64,000 nt of DNA from Thermogymnomonas acidicola JCM 13583 (lineage in GTDB: Archaea; Thermoplasmatota; Thermoplasmata; Thermoplasmatales; Thermoplasmataceae). The notes beneath the pieces are model-generated. The model was given only the letters and a program-made list of their open reading frames with translations, made no database searches and was not told where the DNA came from. Shown here piece by piece: positions 29,848 through 39,374 of the stretch (the first letter of the stretch is position 1; each line of letters begins with the position of its first letter). A program made the position numbers and the translations under genes. The DNA is taken from the NCBI RefSeq assembly GCF_001316105.1, contig NZ_BBCP01000007.1, positions 54,837-118,836 of the forward strand, read 5' to 3'.

Positions 29848-31809
29848 GGACACAGTAACGCTCTGGTATTACGATTCTGGCCTGCGCTCCAGGAGGTACG
29901 ATTACTTCACCTGGGTCTTCCTGGAGGGCAGGAGGCAGAGCCTCGAGGAGATCGAGGCACAGCTCTCAGGCCAGCAGTTCAGTGCCATGTGGTCTGAGAG
30001 GTCCACCATATACGGGGTGGTGGAGGGCCTCGAGGTATGGGGAAGGCCATCCAGACTCGCAGCACTCTCCAGGGAAGTGCAGAGGCTCTTCGGGGGGGGC
30101 ATGGTGCGCACGTACAACTCATCCATACATGCACCGCACAGGTTCGCTGCGGAGAGGGGGGGCCTGAGGTTCTTTCACATCGAGGATCTATCTGGCCCGG
30201 AGCCAGAGCTGCCGGCATGCAGGGTCGAGCTGAGGAGGGACGGGAGGGAGGTGGTGCACCTCTCAGTCAACGGGCGCAGGTACGGCAGGCCATCTCTTGA
30301 CGCGCTGGACGACCTCCTCAGGTCCATGGAGGAATCCCTGTACCTGATCTACAACGACGCGGTGGGCCTCTCTTACATCCTCACCATCGTGAGGGAGAGG
30401 CACGGGCACCCGTGGTTCAGGCTATCAGGCCCGTCCCACTATGCATCGTACGGCAGGGTCTCCTACAGGCCGCCGACCATATCTGTGCCCGCCATGGTGT
30501 GCATACCTTCCGACAGCTTCACCTTCTCCGTCTCCGGTACCGTGGGCATACAGACGCTCTCGCGCATCTCCTCGCTGCCGCCCGAGAGGGTGGCACTCTC
30601 CACGCCTGGAACGGTCGTCTCTTCCATGGAGGTCTCGAAGGCCCTCTTCTCTGGCATCCTCGTCCCGGACGTGAAGGATGACCACGAATGGCCGAAGACT
30701 GTGCTGCAGCTCTACTCCTCAGACAGGGGCGGCACAGTGCTGCAGCCTGAGCCGGGCATATACGATGATGTCTACGAGATCGACTTCTCCTCCATGTATC
30801 CGTCCATCATAGTGCGCTACAACCTGTCCCCCCCAGAGACCATCAGACCAACCCAGGGGGCCTTCTGACCTACCGTACTCTGTGGATAATTCAAGGCGCG
30901 GCTTCCTCTCAAGAGCACTAGAAGACCTCCTGGATACCAGGCTGTACTACAAGTCCATCAAGTCGGATGGAGACGTGAACTCCCTCAGGGACACAGCGCT
31001 GAAGTGGCTCCTCCTGACGTCATTCGGCTACACAGGCTACAAGAACGCCAGGTTCGGTAAGATAGAGGTGCACGAGATGGTGACGGCAATAGGCAGGAAG
31101 CTCCTGGCACGCGCTGCGGCCATTGCCATGGAGGAGGGCTTCGAGGTGATCCATGGCATCGTGGACTCTCTCTGGCTCAGGGGCGGCGGCAGCATAGACA
31201 GGGTGCTGGAGAGAGTGAGGGAGGAGACGCGCCTGGACATAGTCCTCGACTCTCATTACAGGTGGATAGTGTTCCTCCTTCCAGGGACGGCACGGGAGCA
31301 CTGAACCGCTACTTCGGCCTGAGGACAGACGGCACCTACAAGGTACGAGGCATAGCATGAGGAGGAGCGACATGCCTGCGATCGTGAAGGAGTTCCAGGC
31401 CAGGTGCCTATCCGTCCTCTCGGAATGCGGATCTTCCAGGGAGTTCCCGCTCTACTACAGCAGGCTTGAAGAGGTGAAGAGGAGGTTCATGAGGGAACTG
31501 AGGGCGGCGCCAGTGGAGAAGCTCGCCGTAAAGGTGAGGCCATCCAGGTACCCAGGCGAGTACTCCGTCAAGAACATGCAGAGGGCTGTGGCAGAGATGG
31601 TAGAGGGAAAGCATGTGGCCTTCGAGCCAGGAATGGAGGTCCCGGTGGTTGTTTCGGACATGGGGAGGAAGGTGCTCAGGGCCTCCGCGGCTGACCAAAT
31701 AGACGCAGCGTACTACAGGCACCTGATAGAGATGGCATGGGAGCCATTCTCATACATAATCAGGAAGAAGGGCCCGGACCTCACTGCTTTTTTCCCAGCA
31801 TTGATATGA
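29825..31809 (+). CDS. Family B DNA polymerase, PolB2-like, with altered motif C
   Basis: About 660 residues, shorter than replicative PolB enzymes. Motif A is intact (YEIDFSSMYPSIIVRYNLSP). The motif B region is DTALKWLLLTSFGYTGYKNARFG, keeping Lys and Tyr-Gly but with Thr-Ser where Asn-Ser is usual. Motif C reads VIHGIVDSLWL instead of YGDTDS, so the first Asp is lost and the second is kept. This is the hallmark of the PolB2 clade, first described as inactivated archaeal polymerases and later shown in Sulfolobus to be an active, damage-related enzyme. The N-terminal 300 residues show no clear exonuclease motifs. The thumb-like end reads YSRLEEVKRRFMRELR, then VKVRPSRYPGEY, then AADQIDAAYYRHLIEMAWEPFSYI. 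Frames change near 30857 and 31275. It ends 29 bp inside the convergent orc1/cdc6 gene. Confidence 0.83.
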
Positions 31810-32900
31810 TCTTCCTGGAAAGCACGCTCACGGGAACCTCGCTGATGCCGTAGACCTTCCTGGAATCACCGGGTTGCCCGATGACCCTGCTGTCCACCAA
31901 GCCAACGGTCTCCAGTTTCCTTAGCACACCCGAAGCCCTGGAGGCGGGCATGGGAGACCCCAGGAAGTCCTCCGCGATCACGGATACCTCCTGCATTATG
32001 CACGAACTCTCGCAGTACCTCGAGGAGACCAGGCAGCGGCACACCGCAAGCAGGACCACAAGGTCCTCCTCCATGAGGCTGGCCAGCTTGCTCTCCGTTA
32101 TGTACGGGTTGATCATGGACTTTGCAGCCCTGACGTCATCTATCCCGATCTCTGCAGACTGCCTGTATTCTGCTATGTAGGCGGACTTCTGGAGGACCTC
32201 TATGGCCACCCTGGCGCTCCCGTACTGCTCCGATATGTCCGCTATGTAATCTATGACCTCATCGCTGCACGCACCGGGCGTTATGGCCCTATCCACCCTG
32301 TCTGAAACTATGTCCCTGAGTTCACCTACACCGTAGCGCAGGAACTTGAGGCTCTCCACATTGCCGATGCTCCTTATCTCGCTCTCCTTGAAGTAAACGA
32401 GGGGGGGGTTGTCAAGCGATACAAGCACTGTCGGTATGCTTACTCCGTGGACCTCCCTGGCCCTCAGGAGGTTGTAGATGCCCTCGAAGTCCGCCCTGGC
32501 TATGGAGGAGAACTCATCGATGACCAGAACCACCGGTTTCCTCTGCTGGGATATCTTGGAGGCTATCCTCCTGAAAATGACCGAATAGTTGATGGGGGCC
32601 GGGCGGCAGCACCAGGCCGAGGCCAGAGGCGAACTCGTTCAGTACGCTCCTCACCGATGTGTGGGCCAGGGAGTTGATGTAGTGGAACGATATCTCCGGG
32701 TGCCTGCGCATCACGTACCTCACCGTGGCAGTCTTCCCTGTACCGGAGATGCCGTGTATGAGGAGCGAGGTCTGGAGCCCGTCCATGACAGGTGAGATGA
32801 AAATGGACTCTATCCTCTCTATCTCCCTCTCCCTGTGGGGGGGAAGGGTCTCGGGTAGAAATGAAAAATCCAGGGGGGGTTCAGGGTTTAATACTATCAA
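31781..32900 (-). CDS. Orc1/Cdc6 replication initiator
   Basis: AAA+ initiator that binds origins and loads MCM. From ATG 32900: an N-terminal basic region (LPETLPPHREREIERIESIF), Walker A HGISGTGKTAT near residue 50, Walker B VLVIDEFSS, then LVSLDNPLVYFKESEIRSIG. Sensor 2 lies near EQYGSARVAIEVLQKSA. A C-terminal winged-helix domain follows (LVVLLAVCRCLVSSRYCESSC, ASGVLRKLETVGLVDSRVIG, DSRKVYGISEVPVSVLSRKI). One frame change is near 32600. The upstream radical SAM gene ends 8 bp before this start on the same strand, so the gene has no space for an adjacent origin on that side. Confidence 0.92.
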
Positions 32901-32907
32901 GGTGCCT

Positions 32908-34615
32908 TCAGAGGGCCCTGCTCAGGACAGCCCTTGACGTGATCTCCTTCACACCCTCCACGCCGTAGTGCTTGACCTTCTCTATATCCACTCCCTTCTT
33001 CCTGGCCAGGTGCTCGACGAACTTCATCATCACGTACCCGCCGAAGGATATTATGGTGCCTGTGCCCATCCTTGCCAGGAAGCTGCCTGTGGCGTCCCTG
33101 TAGCCGTCCCTGGCAGCCATCTTCGCCAGGTGCCTGTAGGATGCGTAGTATACAGCGAGCTGGTCTGCGTTTAGCATGTCAGTGTTAAGCTTCCTGGACT
33201 TTATCCTGCCCAGAGGCACATTCAGGAGAGGTGTTATCGTGAACTCGAACGGCCTGCCGTCAACAAAGGAGTTGCTCAGCCTGTTCGTGAGAGCTATGGT
33301 GTCCCAGAGGTCTTCTGGCGTCTCTCCCTCCTGGCCAACCTGTATTGTGAACGCAGGCCTCCAGTAGTTCCTGGTCTCTACGAACACGCCCTCCCACACG
33401 ATCTCCTGCCAGGAGCCGTCGGGGGGGCTATCCTCAGCGGCAGTGTCTTGTTGGGCATGTGCTTCTTCGCCAGCTCTTCGCTCCCGGTCTCCACCCCCCC
33501 AGTCTGCACACCGATCCAGTTCCTGGGGGGGCCAGCGCGGAGGACCTTGGAGAGCTTGGCCATCATCTCCGGATAGCCGGCAGGTATGGAGATCCTGCCG
33601 TGCGTGGGGGGGTTGGAAGAGGTCACGCCCGGCACAGAGAGCACTGTCTGGAACAGCTCCAGGAGGGCCTCCTCGTTGGGCTCGAACATGGGGGGGCCGT
33701 GCTTGTAACCGAATATCTCGTCAGAGTGGAGCCATGCGTTGGTGTTGCCTCCCCCCCTCAGGTTCACCTTTATCTCCTCAACGATCTTCTCCAGCGGGTA
33801 GTACCTCAGGGGCCTCAGTGTTACCTCGCAGAAGTCGCAGCCCACACCGCAGCCCCCTCATGACCTCCACCATGCCCTTCATCGACGGCTCCACTATGGA
33901 GGGTATCTCCTCGAGCTTCGGGTAGGCCTTGAGCGAGAAGCCGCGTGCCAGGAACACCGGTCCTTCTTCATGACCTTCCTGAAGTTCTCGTCGTATGTCC
34001 AGTAGCCGTTGAAGAAGACCGAAGTGTCTATGCTGTCCTCAGCAATCTGCTCGAACAGAAGGGGCGCAACGTCGTCTGCCTCACCCTGGAATATGTAGTC
34101 TATATGGTTCTTCTCCACCTCGTCCCTCAGGATGGCGAACTCCCAGACACCGGGTCCGCCCACGACAAGCTTGGCCTTCTTGCCCTGCCTGATGGCGTTT
34201 ATCTTTGCCATCAGGCGTCCCACTCCTTCTTCACCCAGGCATTCAGCTCGCCCCCGAAGAGGGCGTAGTATGACATGGTGGTCGGGCCGAGGCCAAGCGG
34301 GTCCATGGTGGATACCGCTATTATCTCCGTGTCATCCTTTATGAAGTTCTGCAGGTAGTCCTCATGGGCCACCACTACCTCCTCTCTCTTGAATTTCCTT
34401 AGGAGTGAGGCCTCCAGCTTCCTTATTGCGTAGGGAGCGTACACGGCCTCTCCGTTGGGTTTGGCCGGTGGCGCAGGCCCCCCCTTCAGGAACCTGTATA
34501 TTGATGCAGGCACCGCATTGCCCGGAGCGCATGGGAGAAAGTCCAGCAGTGGAAAGTTCCTGTATTCATAGCTCAAGGTAGAATCTGATACCAAGACGAA
34601 TCTGGTCATGGTCAC
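32908..34615 (-). CDS. B12-binding-domain radical SAM protein
   Basis: About 560 residues. The N-terminal half resembles a cobalamin-binding Rossmann domain (EIIAVSTMDPLGLGPTTMSYYALFGG, KAKLVVGGPGVWEFAI, HIDYIFQGEADDVAPLLFEQI). The radical SAM core follows with the 4Fe-4S motif C-x3-C-x2-C in [25 protein letters not shown]. Later parts are LHSDEIFGY, NWIGVQTGVETGSEELAKKHMPNK and FTIQVGQEGETPEDLWDTIALTNRL. The end is RAVLSRAL. Frames change near 34210, 33955, 33855 and 33430. Family members do methylations, methylthiolations and other radical chemistry; no substrate can be named. It probably heads an operon with orc1/cdc6. Confidence 0.85.
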
Positions 34616-34639
34616 TACTCCTGTTCTAGAGAAGTTAAA

Positions 34640-34662
34640 TCCTTTTAATTCATAAATATTTT
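34640..34662 (-). promoter_or_regulatory. Promoter region of the radical SAM gene
   Basis: An AT-rich stretch (TTTTAATTCATAAATATTTTG on the plus strand) lies 25-45 bp upstream of ATG 34615 and contains TATTTATG on the coding strand. It is the only AT-rich box in the 70-bp gap between the two genes. Confidence 0.45.
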
Positions 34663-34687
34663 GTAAGGCAGTAACGACTCGACCCCC

Positions 34688-35717
34688 TCATGGGTTAAGT
34701 ACTGCCCTTCCGTTTATCTGGCCCCTCTTGAGCCTGAGGAGCACCTCGTTTGCCTGGTCAAGCCTGTACCTCTCGGCCTCTATCCTCACCTTGCCGGTGG
34801 AGGCCAGTCTCAGCACCTCGTTCATGTCCTTCCTTGTCCCTATGACGCTCCCGACGATCTCGATCTCGTCAACAAAGGGTATGCTGGATGCCCCCCCTCC
34901 GAAAACGCCCAGGACAAGCCTGCCCCCCCCAGGCTTGAGCGTCTTCAGGGCCGCGTCTATGGCTGCCTGGGAGGGTGCAAAGACTATGGCCCTGTCTGCA
35001 GCCCTCGAGAACTTTGAGATGCCTGAATAGTCCCTGCCAGGTCTATGACGTCGTCCGGCCCCGACTCTGAGGGCCAGGTCCCTGTGCCTTTCACCGGTCG
35101 ATACAGCCGTGACCCTGGCACCCGACAGCTTCGCAAACTGTATTGCCAGGTGGCCCACTCCACCGACGCCGAAGATGAAGACCTCCTTCGCCGGGCCAAG
35201 TCTGGCCTGCTTCACTGCCCTGTAAGCCGTTACACCGGGCAGAAGAGCGGTGCATCCCTAGTCTCATCGATTCCAGCAGGAATCCTGTAGGCGTACCTGG
35301 CGTCGGCCAGCATGTACTCGGAATAGCCACCGTCCAGCGTCTCGCCCGTGACCTGCTTGTTGGGGCAGAGGTTCTCCCTCCCCCCCGAGAGGCAGTACTC
35401 ACACCTGCCGCAGGCAGTCCAGAGGGGCTGGACACCTGCCAGGTCGCCCTTCCTGAAATAGTCCACGTTTTCCCCCCGACCTTCTCCACCCTGCCTATGA
35501 CCTCATGGCCCGGTATGATCGGAAGCCTTGCTGGCACTCCGTTCTGCACCCAGTCTCCCTCGATCATGTGGAGGTTGGACCTGCAGACACCGCTGGATGT
35601 GATCCTGATGAGTATCTGGTTCTCCGAAGGTTCCGGGGTATCAAGGTCCTCCATCACCAGAGGCTCTTCTTCAGCCTTCCTGATCTCCCTGAGCACCATG
35701 GATTTCATGTGCTTCAA
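34688..35717 (-). CDS. Zinc-dependent alcohol dehydrogenase (MDR family)
   Basis: NAD(P)-dependent medium-chain dehydrogenase, about 343 residues. Catalytic zinc ligands are readable: SSGVCRSNLHMIEGDW and IIPGHEVIGRVEKVG. The structural zinc lobe is CGRCEYCLSGRENLC. The coenzyme fold is VFIFGVGGVGHLAIQFAKLSGARVTAVSTGERH. Late parts are TLKPGGRLVLGVFGG, VGSVIGTRKDMNEVLRLASTGKVRIEAE and YRLDQANEVLLRLKRGQINGRAVLNP. This is close to the AdhP/AdhT type. Frames change near 35475, 35240 and 35035. It stands alone, with the next gene divergent. Substrate could be short-chain alcohols or aldehydes. Confidence 0.9.
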
Positions 35718-35873
35718 ATCGTCACCATTCTATAAATACATGAACGGTGGCCACGGGTATTATCCATAAGTGTGTGACCATAAATATACATAATGGCTTG
35801 ATATATATAGGGATGGGAGCTCTATATATTGCAGGTGCCCGATGCTTTTATCCAGTCCTTCAATGCTCTGGAC
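35718..35873. promoter_or_regulatory. Divergent promoter region between alcohol dehydrogenase and phosphoesterase
   Basis: About 155 bp, AT-rich. TATA-like boxes are GATATATATAGGG (about 35799-35811) and CTATATATTG (35822-35831) toward the phosphoesterase, and TATAGAATGG / ATTTATAG (about 35728-35735, minus strand) toward the dehydrogenase. The dehydrogenase box sits close to its ATG, so that transcript is nearly leaderless. Confidence 0.45.
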
Positions 35874-36594
35874 ATGCGTGTCCTTGTGGTCAGCGATGTC
35901 CATGCGAACCCCCCCTGGGCCCTGAAAGCTATAGTGGAAAGCGAGAGGTACGATAAGGCCGTCTTCCTTGGAGATGCTGTGGACTACGGCCCCCCCAGGC
36001 CAGGCGACGTCCTGGACACGCTGAGGACATTCGACGTTATCCTCTCTGGAAACCATGACTACGCTGCAGCCCACGGTGTTGACTGCATGTGTGGGCAGGA
36101 TAACCATGACCTCTCTGTCTATACAAGGGAAAACATAACCATGAAGGATCTGGGTAGGGAGGAAAGGTCGTTCCTTGCCTCACTGCCCGAAAGCGCTGAG
36201 GTTGACCTTGACGGGGGGGTGAGGGCCCAGGCATACCACGCGACCCCGGCAGACCACCTGTACCGCTACCTCTACCCATGGTCGATCTCACGGGACGACT
36301 TCAGGGACACCCTGGGCAGGGAGGTGCCAGAGGGCCTGGTGATGGTCGGCCACACCCACTACCAGTTCCTGACACAGTACATGGGGGGGTGGGTCATCAT
36401 GAACTGGATCTGCAGGGCAGCCACGGGACAACTCTCCATGGCCGGGGGGGTACTGTGTAATTGACACGGAGGGGGGGCAGGCCTTCGAGTTTAAGAGAGT
36501 GAGGTACGAGAAGTCGCCGCTTCGGAAAGAACTGCGTGAAAGGGTGGGGGACCAGCAAATGTTGAAGAGGCTCGTATCACTCTTCCGCCTATGA
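35874..36594 (+). CDS. Calcineurin-like metallophosphoesterase (YfcE/MJ0936 type)
   Basis: Two-metal phosphodiesterase, about 235 residues. Starting at ATG 35874: MRVLVVSDVHAN (D-x-H), KAVFLGDAVDYGP (GD), VILSGNHDYAA (GNHD/E) and GLVMVGHTHYQFL (GH-x-H), the full metal-ligand set. The C-terminal part when repaired near 36400-36450 reads GWVIMNPGSAGQPRD, the usual NPGS motif, and ends LKRLVSLFRL. The stop overlaps the next gene start as ATGA. The natural substrate is unknown; these enzymes often cleave cyclic phosphodiesters in vitro. Confidence 0.85.
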
Positions 36595-37273
36595 GGTTCC
36601 GTCTCGCCAGGCAGGAGGACTGGGGACAGATAAGCTCCATATCCTCCAGGGCAGGCTACGACGACTACATAAACCAGGTTGGGCCTGCATACTTGCAGGT
36701 GGGGGAGGATATACGTGGCCGAAGAGGAGAGGATAATGGGCTTCGTGAAGGTGGAGGACCTTCCGGATGGTTCCACATGGGCCAGCGGCATGAGGGTCGC
36801 TCCGGAATTCCGGAGGCTCGGCGTTGCTTCATCCCTCATGGAACACGCAATTTCAAGCGAGGCTGCAAGGTCTGATGAGATGAGGCTGATCGTGGAGGAC
36901 AGCAACACCCCCCCATCACTGAACCTCGTATCGAAGCTGGGTTTCAGGAAGGTCTCTGGATTCGAGTTCCACCGTGGCAATCCTCTTCTGGGAGAGACAG
37001 AGGATGTGGAGATCGAAAGGGGGGCTCATTCCTGAACATAGGGTGGAGGTTCGCCAGGGCACACCATGCCAGTTTCCATCCCAGGGCCCTCATGTCAGGG
37101 GGGGCATCACCGTTTACAGGGCCTCAGAAACGGCCTACCATGTCCTCAGGCCAACTCCAAGGGTCGAGATATTGCCTTCGGAGGGCTACACTGCCGTTGA
37201 GGTCGGTAGCGGGATAGAGGTGGCCGGGAGCACTGACAGGAGCGTGTTTTTCCTATTCTCAAGGAAAATATAG
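36591..37273 (+). CDS. GNAT-family acetyltransferase with C-terminal extension
   Basis: The N-terminal 140 residues are a GNAT fold: MRFRLARQEDWGQISSISSRAGYDDYI, ERIMGFVKVEDLPDGSTWASGMRVAPEFRRLGVASSLMEHAI (acetyl-CoA loop R-x-x-G-V-A), then SLNLVSKLGFRKVSGFEF. After a frame change near 37022 the same gene continues through a second region (FLNIGWRFARAHHASFHPRALMSG, GITVYRASETAYHV, VEILPSEGYTAVEVG, STDRSVFFLFSRKI) that I do not recognise; it may bind the substrate. Another break is near 36700. The ATG overlaps the phosphoesterase stop. The end overlaps the convergent zinc ribbon gene by about 88 bp as written, more than expected, so one of the two ends is probably wrong. Confidence 0.72.
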
Positions 37274-37505
37274 TCAGAGGAAGTGGTGCTTCTTCTGGCC
37301 CTGATCCGATACTGAGGAGGCTCGTAGAACTCAACCTTGCCGCACTGGGGGCACTTGAACAGGGTGAACGTCTGTGTCTGCTCCATCAGGTCGTTCCATC
37401 CCCCCCCAGGAACATGCCGCCTATGCCGGTGAACCCGCCAACCCTGAAGTTCATGTTGCCTACCTCAACTAGGTCAACGTTGCAGTTGCTGCACTTCCTC
37501 TCCAT
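37186..37505 (-). CDS. Small zinc-ribbon protein
   Basis: Starting at ATG 37505: MERKCSNCNVDLVEVGNMNFRVGG, a Gly-rich stretch (FTGIGGMFLGGWNDL), then FTLFKCPQCGKVEFYEP. The two C-x-x-C knuckles make a compact zinc ribbon of about 65 residues, followed by YRIRARRSTTSSDYIF. A frame break at the C7/C8 run near 37402 splits it. Similar short proteins are common in archaea and are usually of unknown function. The C-terminal 28 codons overlap the GNAT gene on the other strand and may not be real. Confidence 0.7.
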
Positions 37506-37718
37506 GATAGCCACAGCAGGATCTACCTATAAATTAGTTTTGGAGTCCAGCAGGCACGCGTTATCTAATTTCGCACTGCCTCCGGCAGAACGCGTTCTGG
37601 AGAGGGCAGGTGGAGTGTCTTAAACGCGAAGAACATGCCAATCACCTTTCCGGAATAAAACAACTTTGTGCCTGATTTAAACATGTGGTGGCCTAAAGAT
37701 TTACAACGGACTAAACCT
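37506..37718. other. Intergenic region before the hem cluster
   Basis: About 210 bp without a credible gene. It contains the promoter of the zinc ribbon gene (CTATAAATTAG on the plus strand near 37528-37538, about 28 bp from its ATG). Toward hemA it contains an AT-rich box (CTGATTTAAACATG, about 37672-37685). Confidence 0.4.
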
Positions 37719-37787
37719 ATGGGGGGGAAGATACGTGTCCTGATGGAGCTGCATGTTAACAAAGAAAGAGGGATGGTAAAACAATGA
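37719..37787 (+). CDS. Possible 22-codon leader ORF
   Basis: ATG at 37719 opens a 22-residue frame (MGGKIRVLMELHVNKERGMV, then KQ) whose TGA overlaps the ATG of the following gene as ATGA. It could be a translated leader controlling the downstream gene. A G7 run directly after its ATG makes the frame uncertain. Confidence 0.3.
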   Translation: MGGKIRVLMELHVNKERGMVKQ

Positions 37788-38169
37788 CCCTGGACAGGGA
37801 CGCCTTCTTCCGTTCTGTGATCGAGAGGTTCGACCTTATGAAAAAGACCGTGGACTTCAAGTCCTCTTACCTCAGTGGAGACATACAGGGCATCAGGGAA
37901 ACGGAAGAGGAGGAGTTCAGGAAGTGGTTCCTCTCTGTGCTAGATGAAAGGGTCGTCCACGGGCAGGTGGAGGCCACTGGTAAGGAGTTCATCGTCGACC
38001 TGCTGACCAGGTCGGCAGAAGGTGAGGGAGAGAGGGCGATGAGGAGGCGCATGCTCCGCGTTCTCTCTTTATTCACGGACGATGAGGTCTCCAGGATATT
38101 CGGCCTGCGGTGCTCAGGCGGGTGAGGAGGAACAGGCAGGACAGGCGGGGGGGTAAAGGTAGGGAATGA
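37784..38169 (+). CDS. Conserved-looking hypothetical protein upstream of hemA
   Basis: About 128 residues, mostly helical and charged: MTLDRDAFFRSVIERFDLMKK, FKSSYLSGDIQGIRETEEEEFRKWFLSVLDERVV, EATGKEFIVDLLTRSAEGEGER, RRMLRVLSLFTDDEVSRIFGLR. A single G loss near 38108 would extend it as VLRRVRRNRQDRRGGKGRE to 38169 instead of stopping at 38125; the basic tail looks protein-like. I do not recognise a family. It lies 62 bp before hemA on the same strand and may be cotranscribed, though a TATA-like CTTATATAC (38202-38210) suggests that hemA also has its own promoter. Confidence 0.5.
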
Positions 38170-38231
38170 ACTTTTGGGTACCGCCCCCTCCTTATATACA
38201 GGACTGAGATAACGGAACTGGAAGCGGTTCC

Positions 38232-39374
38232 ATGAGTGAGCTTCACGACACCTACGTGGACTACAGGACCGGGTGGGAAGAGCTGTATCGGGCCGCTGAA
38301 AGGGGGGGTACAGATTACTTCAGGGAAAAGATGGGGGTCGGTTTCAGACAACTACATGCTCCTCTACACATGCAACAGGATTGAGATGATTTACGTCTCC
38401 GAAAGGCCGCTTGCGCTGGATGGCTTCAGGCACGTTGAGGGCGAGGATGTTGTGAGGAGGGTGTTCAGGATCGCAGCCGGCCTGGAGTCCATGTCTGTGG
38501 GCGAGAACGAGGTACTGGGGGCAGCTGAGGCACGAGTATGAAGAGCAGGTAAGGAGGGGCCAGGTCAGGGGGCATTTTATCCACCCTCTGCATGCGCGCC
38601 ATCTCCCTGGGCAAGAGGGTGAGGACCGAGACCGGCATATCATCCGGAAAGTCCTCTGTGTTCGACATTGCGGCCGACGTGGTGGCCAGTGAGCTCGGCT
38701 CAACGGGCCTGCCTGTTCTGGTCATCGGGTCTGGCAGGGCAGCCAGCTCCGTCTACAATGTCCTCATGTCTTTAGGCTTCACGGACGTCACTGCATGCAG
38801 CGCAGGCCAGGTGGCCTCACTCAGGCGCAGCTTTTCGGCCGCTGTGGCTGCGCTGAGGCCAGATGAAGGTAAGATCGACCCTTCATCAATGGAGGCACTG
38901 AGGGCCTCTAAGGTGATTGTGGACATATCCAACCCTGCCGCTGTGGTGGACGACGGCATGGGCAGGTGCAGATACATGCCAGACCTGGCCCAGCACGCCC
39001 TGGAAATGAGAGCCTCAAAGGCCCGGGACGTTGCAAGGGCGGAAGCCATGGTCGAGGAAGCAGTTCAGAGGTTCATGGTTGAACTTAACAGGTACCAGGT
39101 GGACGAGGTAATATCATCCATGTTCAGGTACGCCGAGGAGGTGCGGCGCAGCGAGGTCTCAAGGTTCCTGAAGGAGGTATCGGGTGGGTCCTCCATAGAC
39201 TCTGCCTGGAGTCCATGACAAGGGCCATAACATCGAAGGCACTGAGGCCGGTCATAGAGGCACTCAGGGAGGGTAGGGACGGAGACGTCCTCGCATCTCT
39301 CAGGACGGCACTGGAGAGGAGGTCTTTTGATGGAGAACACGGCGAAATCGGAGAGCCTGTTCAGGCGGGCAGAT
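38232..39374 (+). CDS. hemA: Glutamyl-tRNA reductase
   Basis: NADPH-dependent reduction of Glu-tRNA(Glu) to glutamate-1-semialdehyde, first step of the C5 tetrapyrrole route. ATG 38232 lies 22-30 bp after a TATA box. Motifs: NYMLLYTCNRIEMIYV (catalytic Cys in TCNR), then ESMSVGENEVLGQ (equivalent of the GE-x-Q-I-LGQ signature), then GKRVRTETGISSGKSSVFDIAADV. The NADPH fold is GLPVLVIGSGRAASSVYNVLMSLGF. The final part is DLAQHALEMRASKARDVARAEAMVEEAVQRFM. The C-terminal helix continues as SMTRAITSKALRPVIEALREG after a break near 39200. Others are near 38340 (G5 for G4) and 38520. As repaired the frame ends at 39374, overlapping hemL, but the true stop is probably near the hemL ATG. The substrate-binding N-terminus is short compared with bacterial enzymes. 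Confidence 0.9.

Noticed and set aside
31781..32910. Replication origin next to orc1/cdc6
   Set aside because: There is no intergenic DNA and I see no repeated origin recognition boxes.
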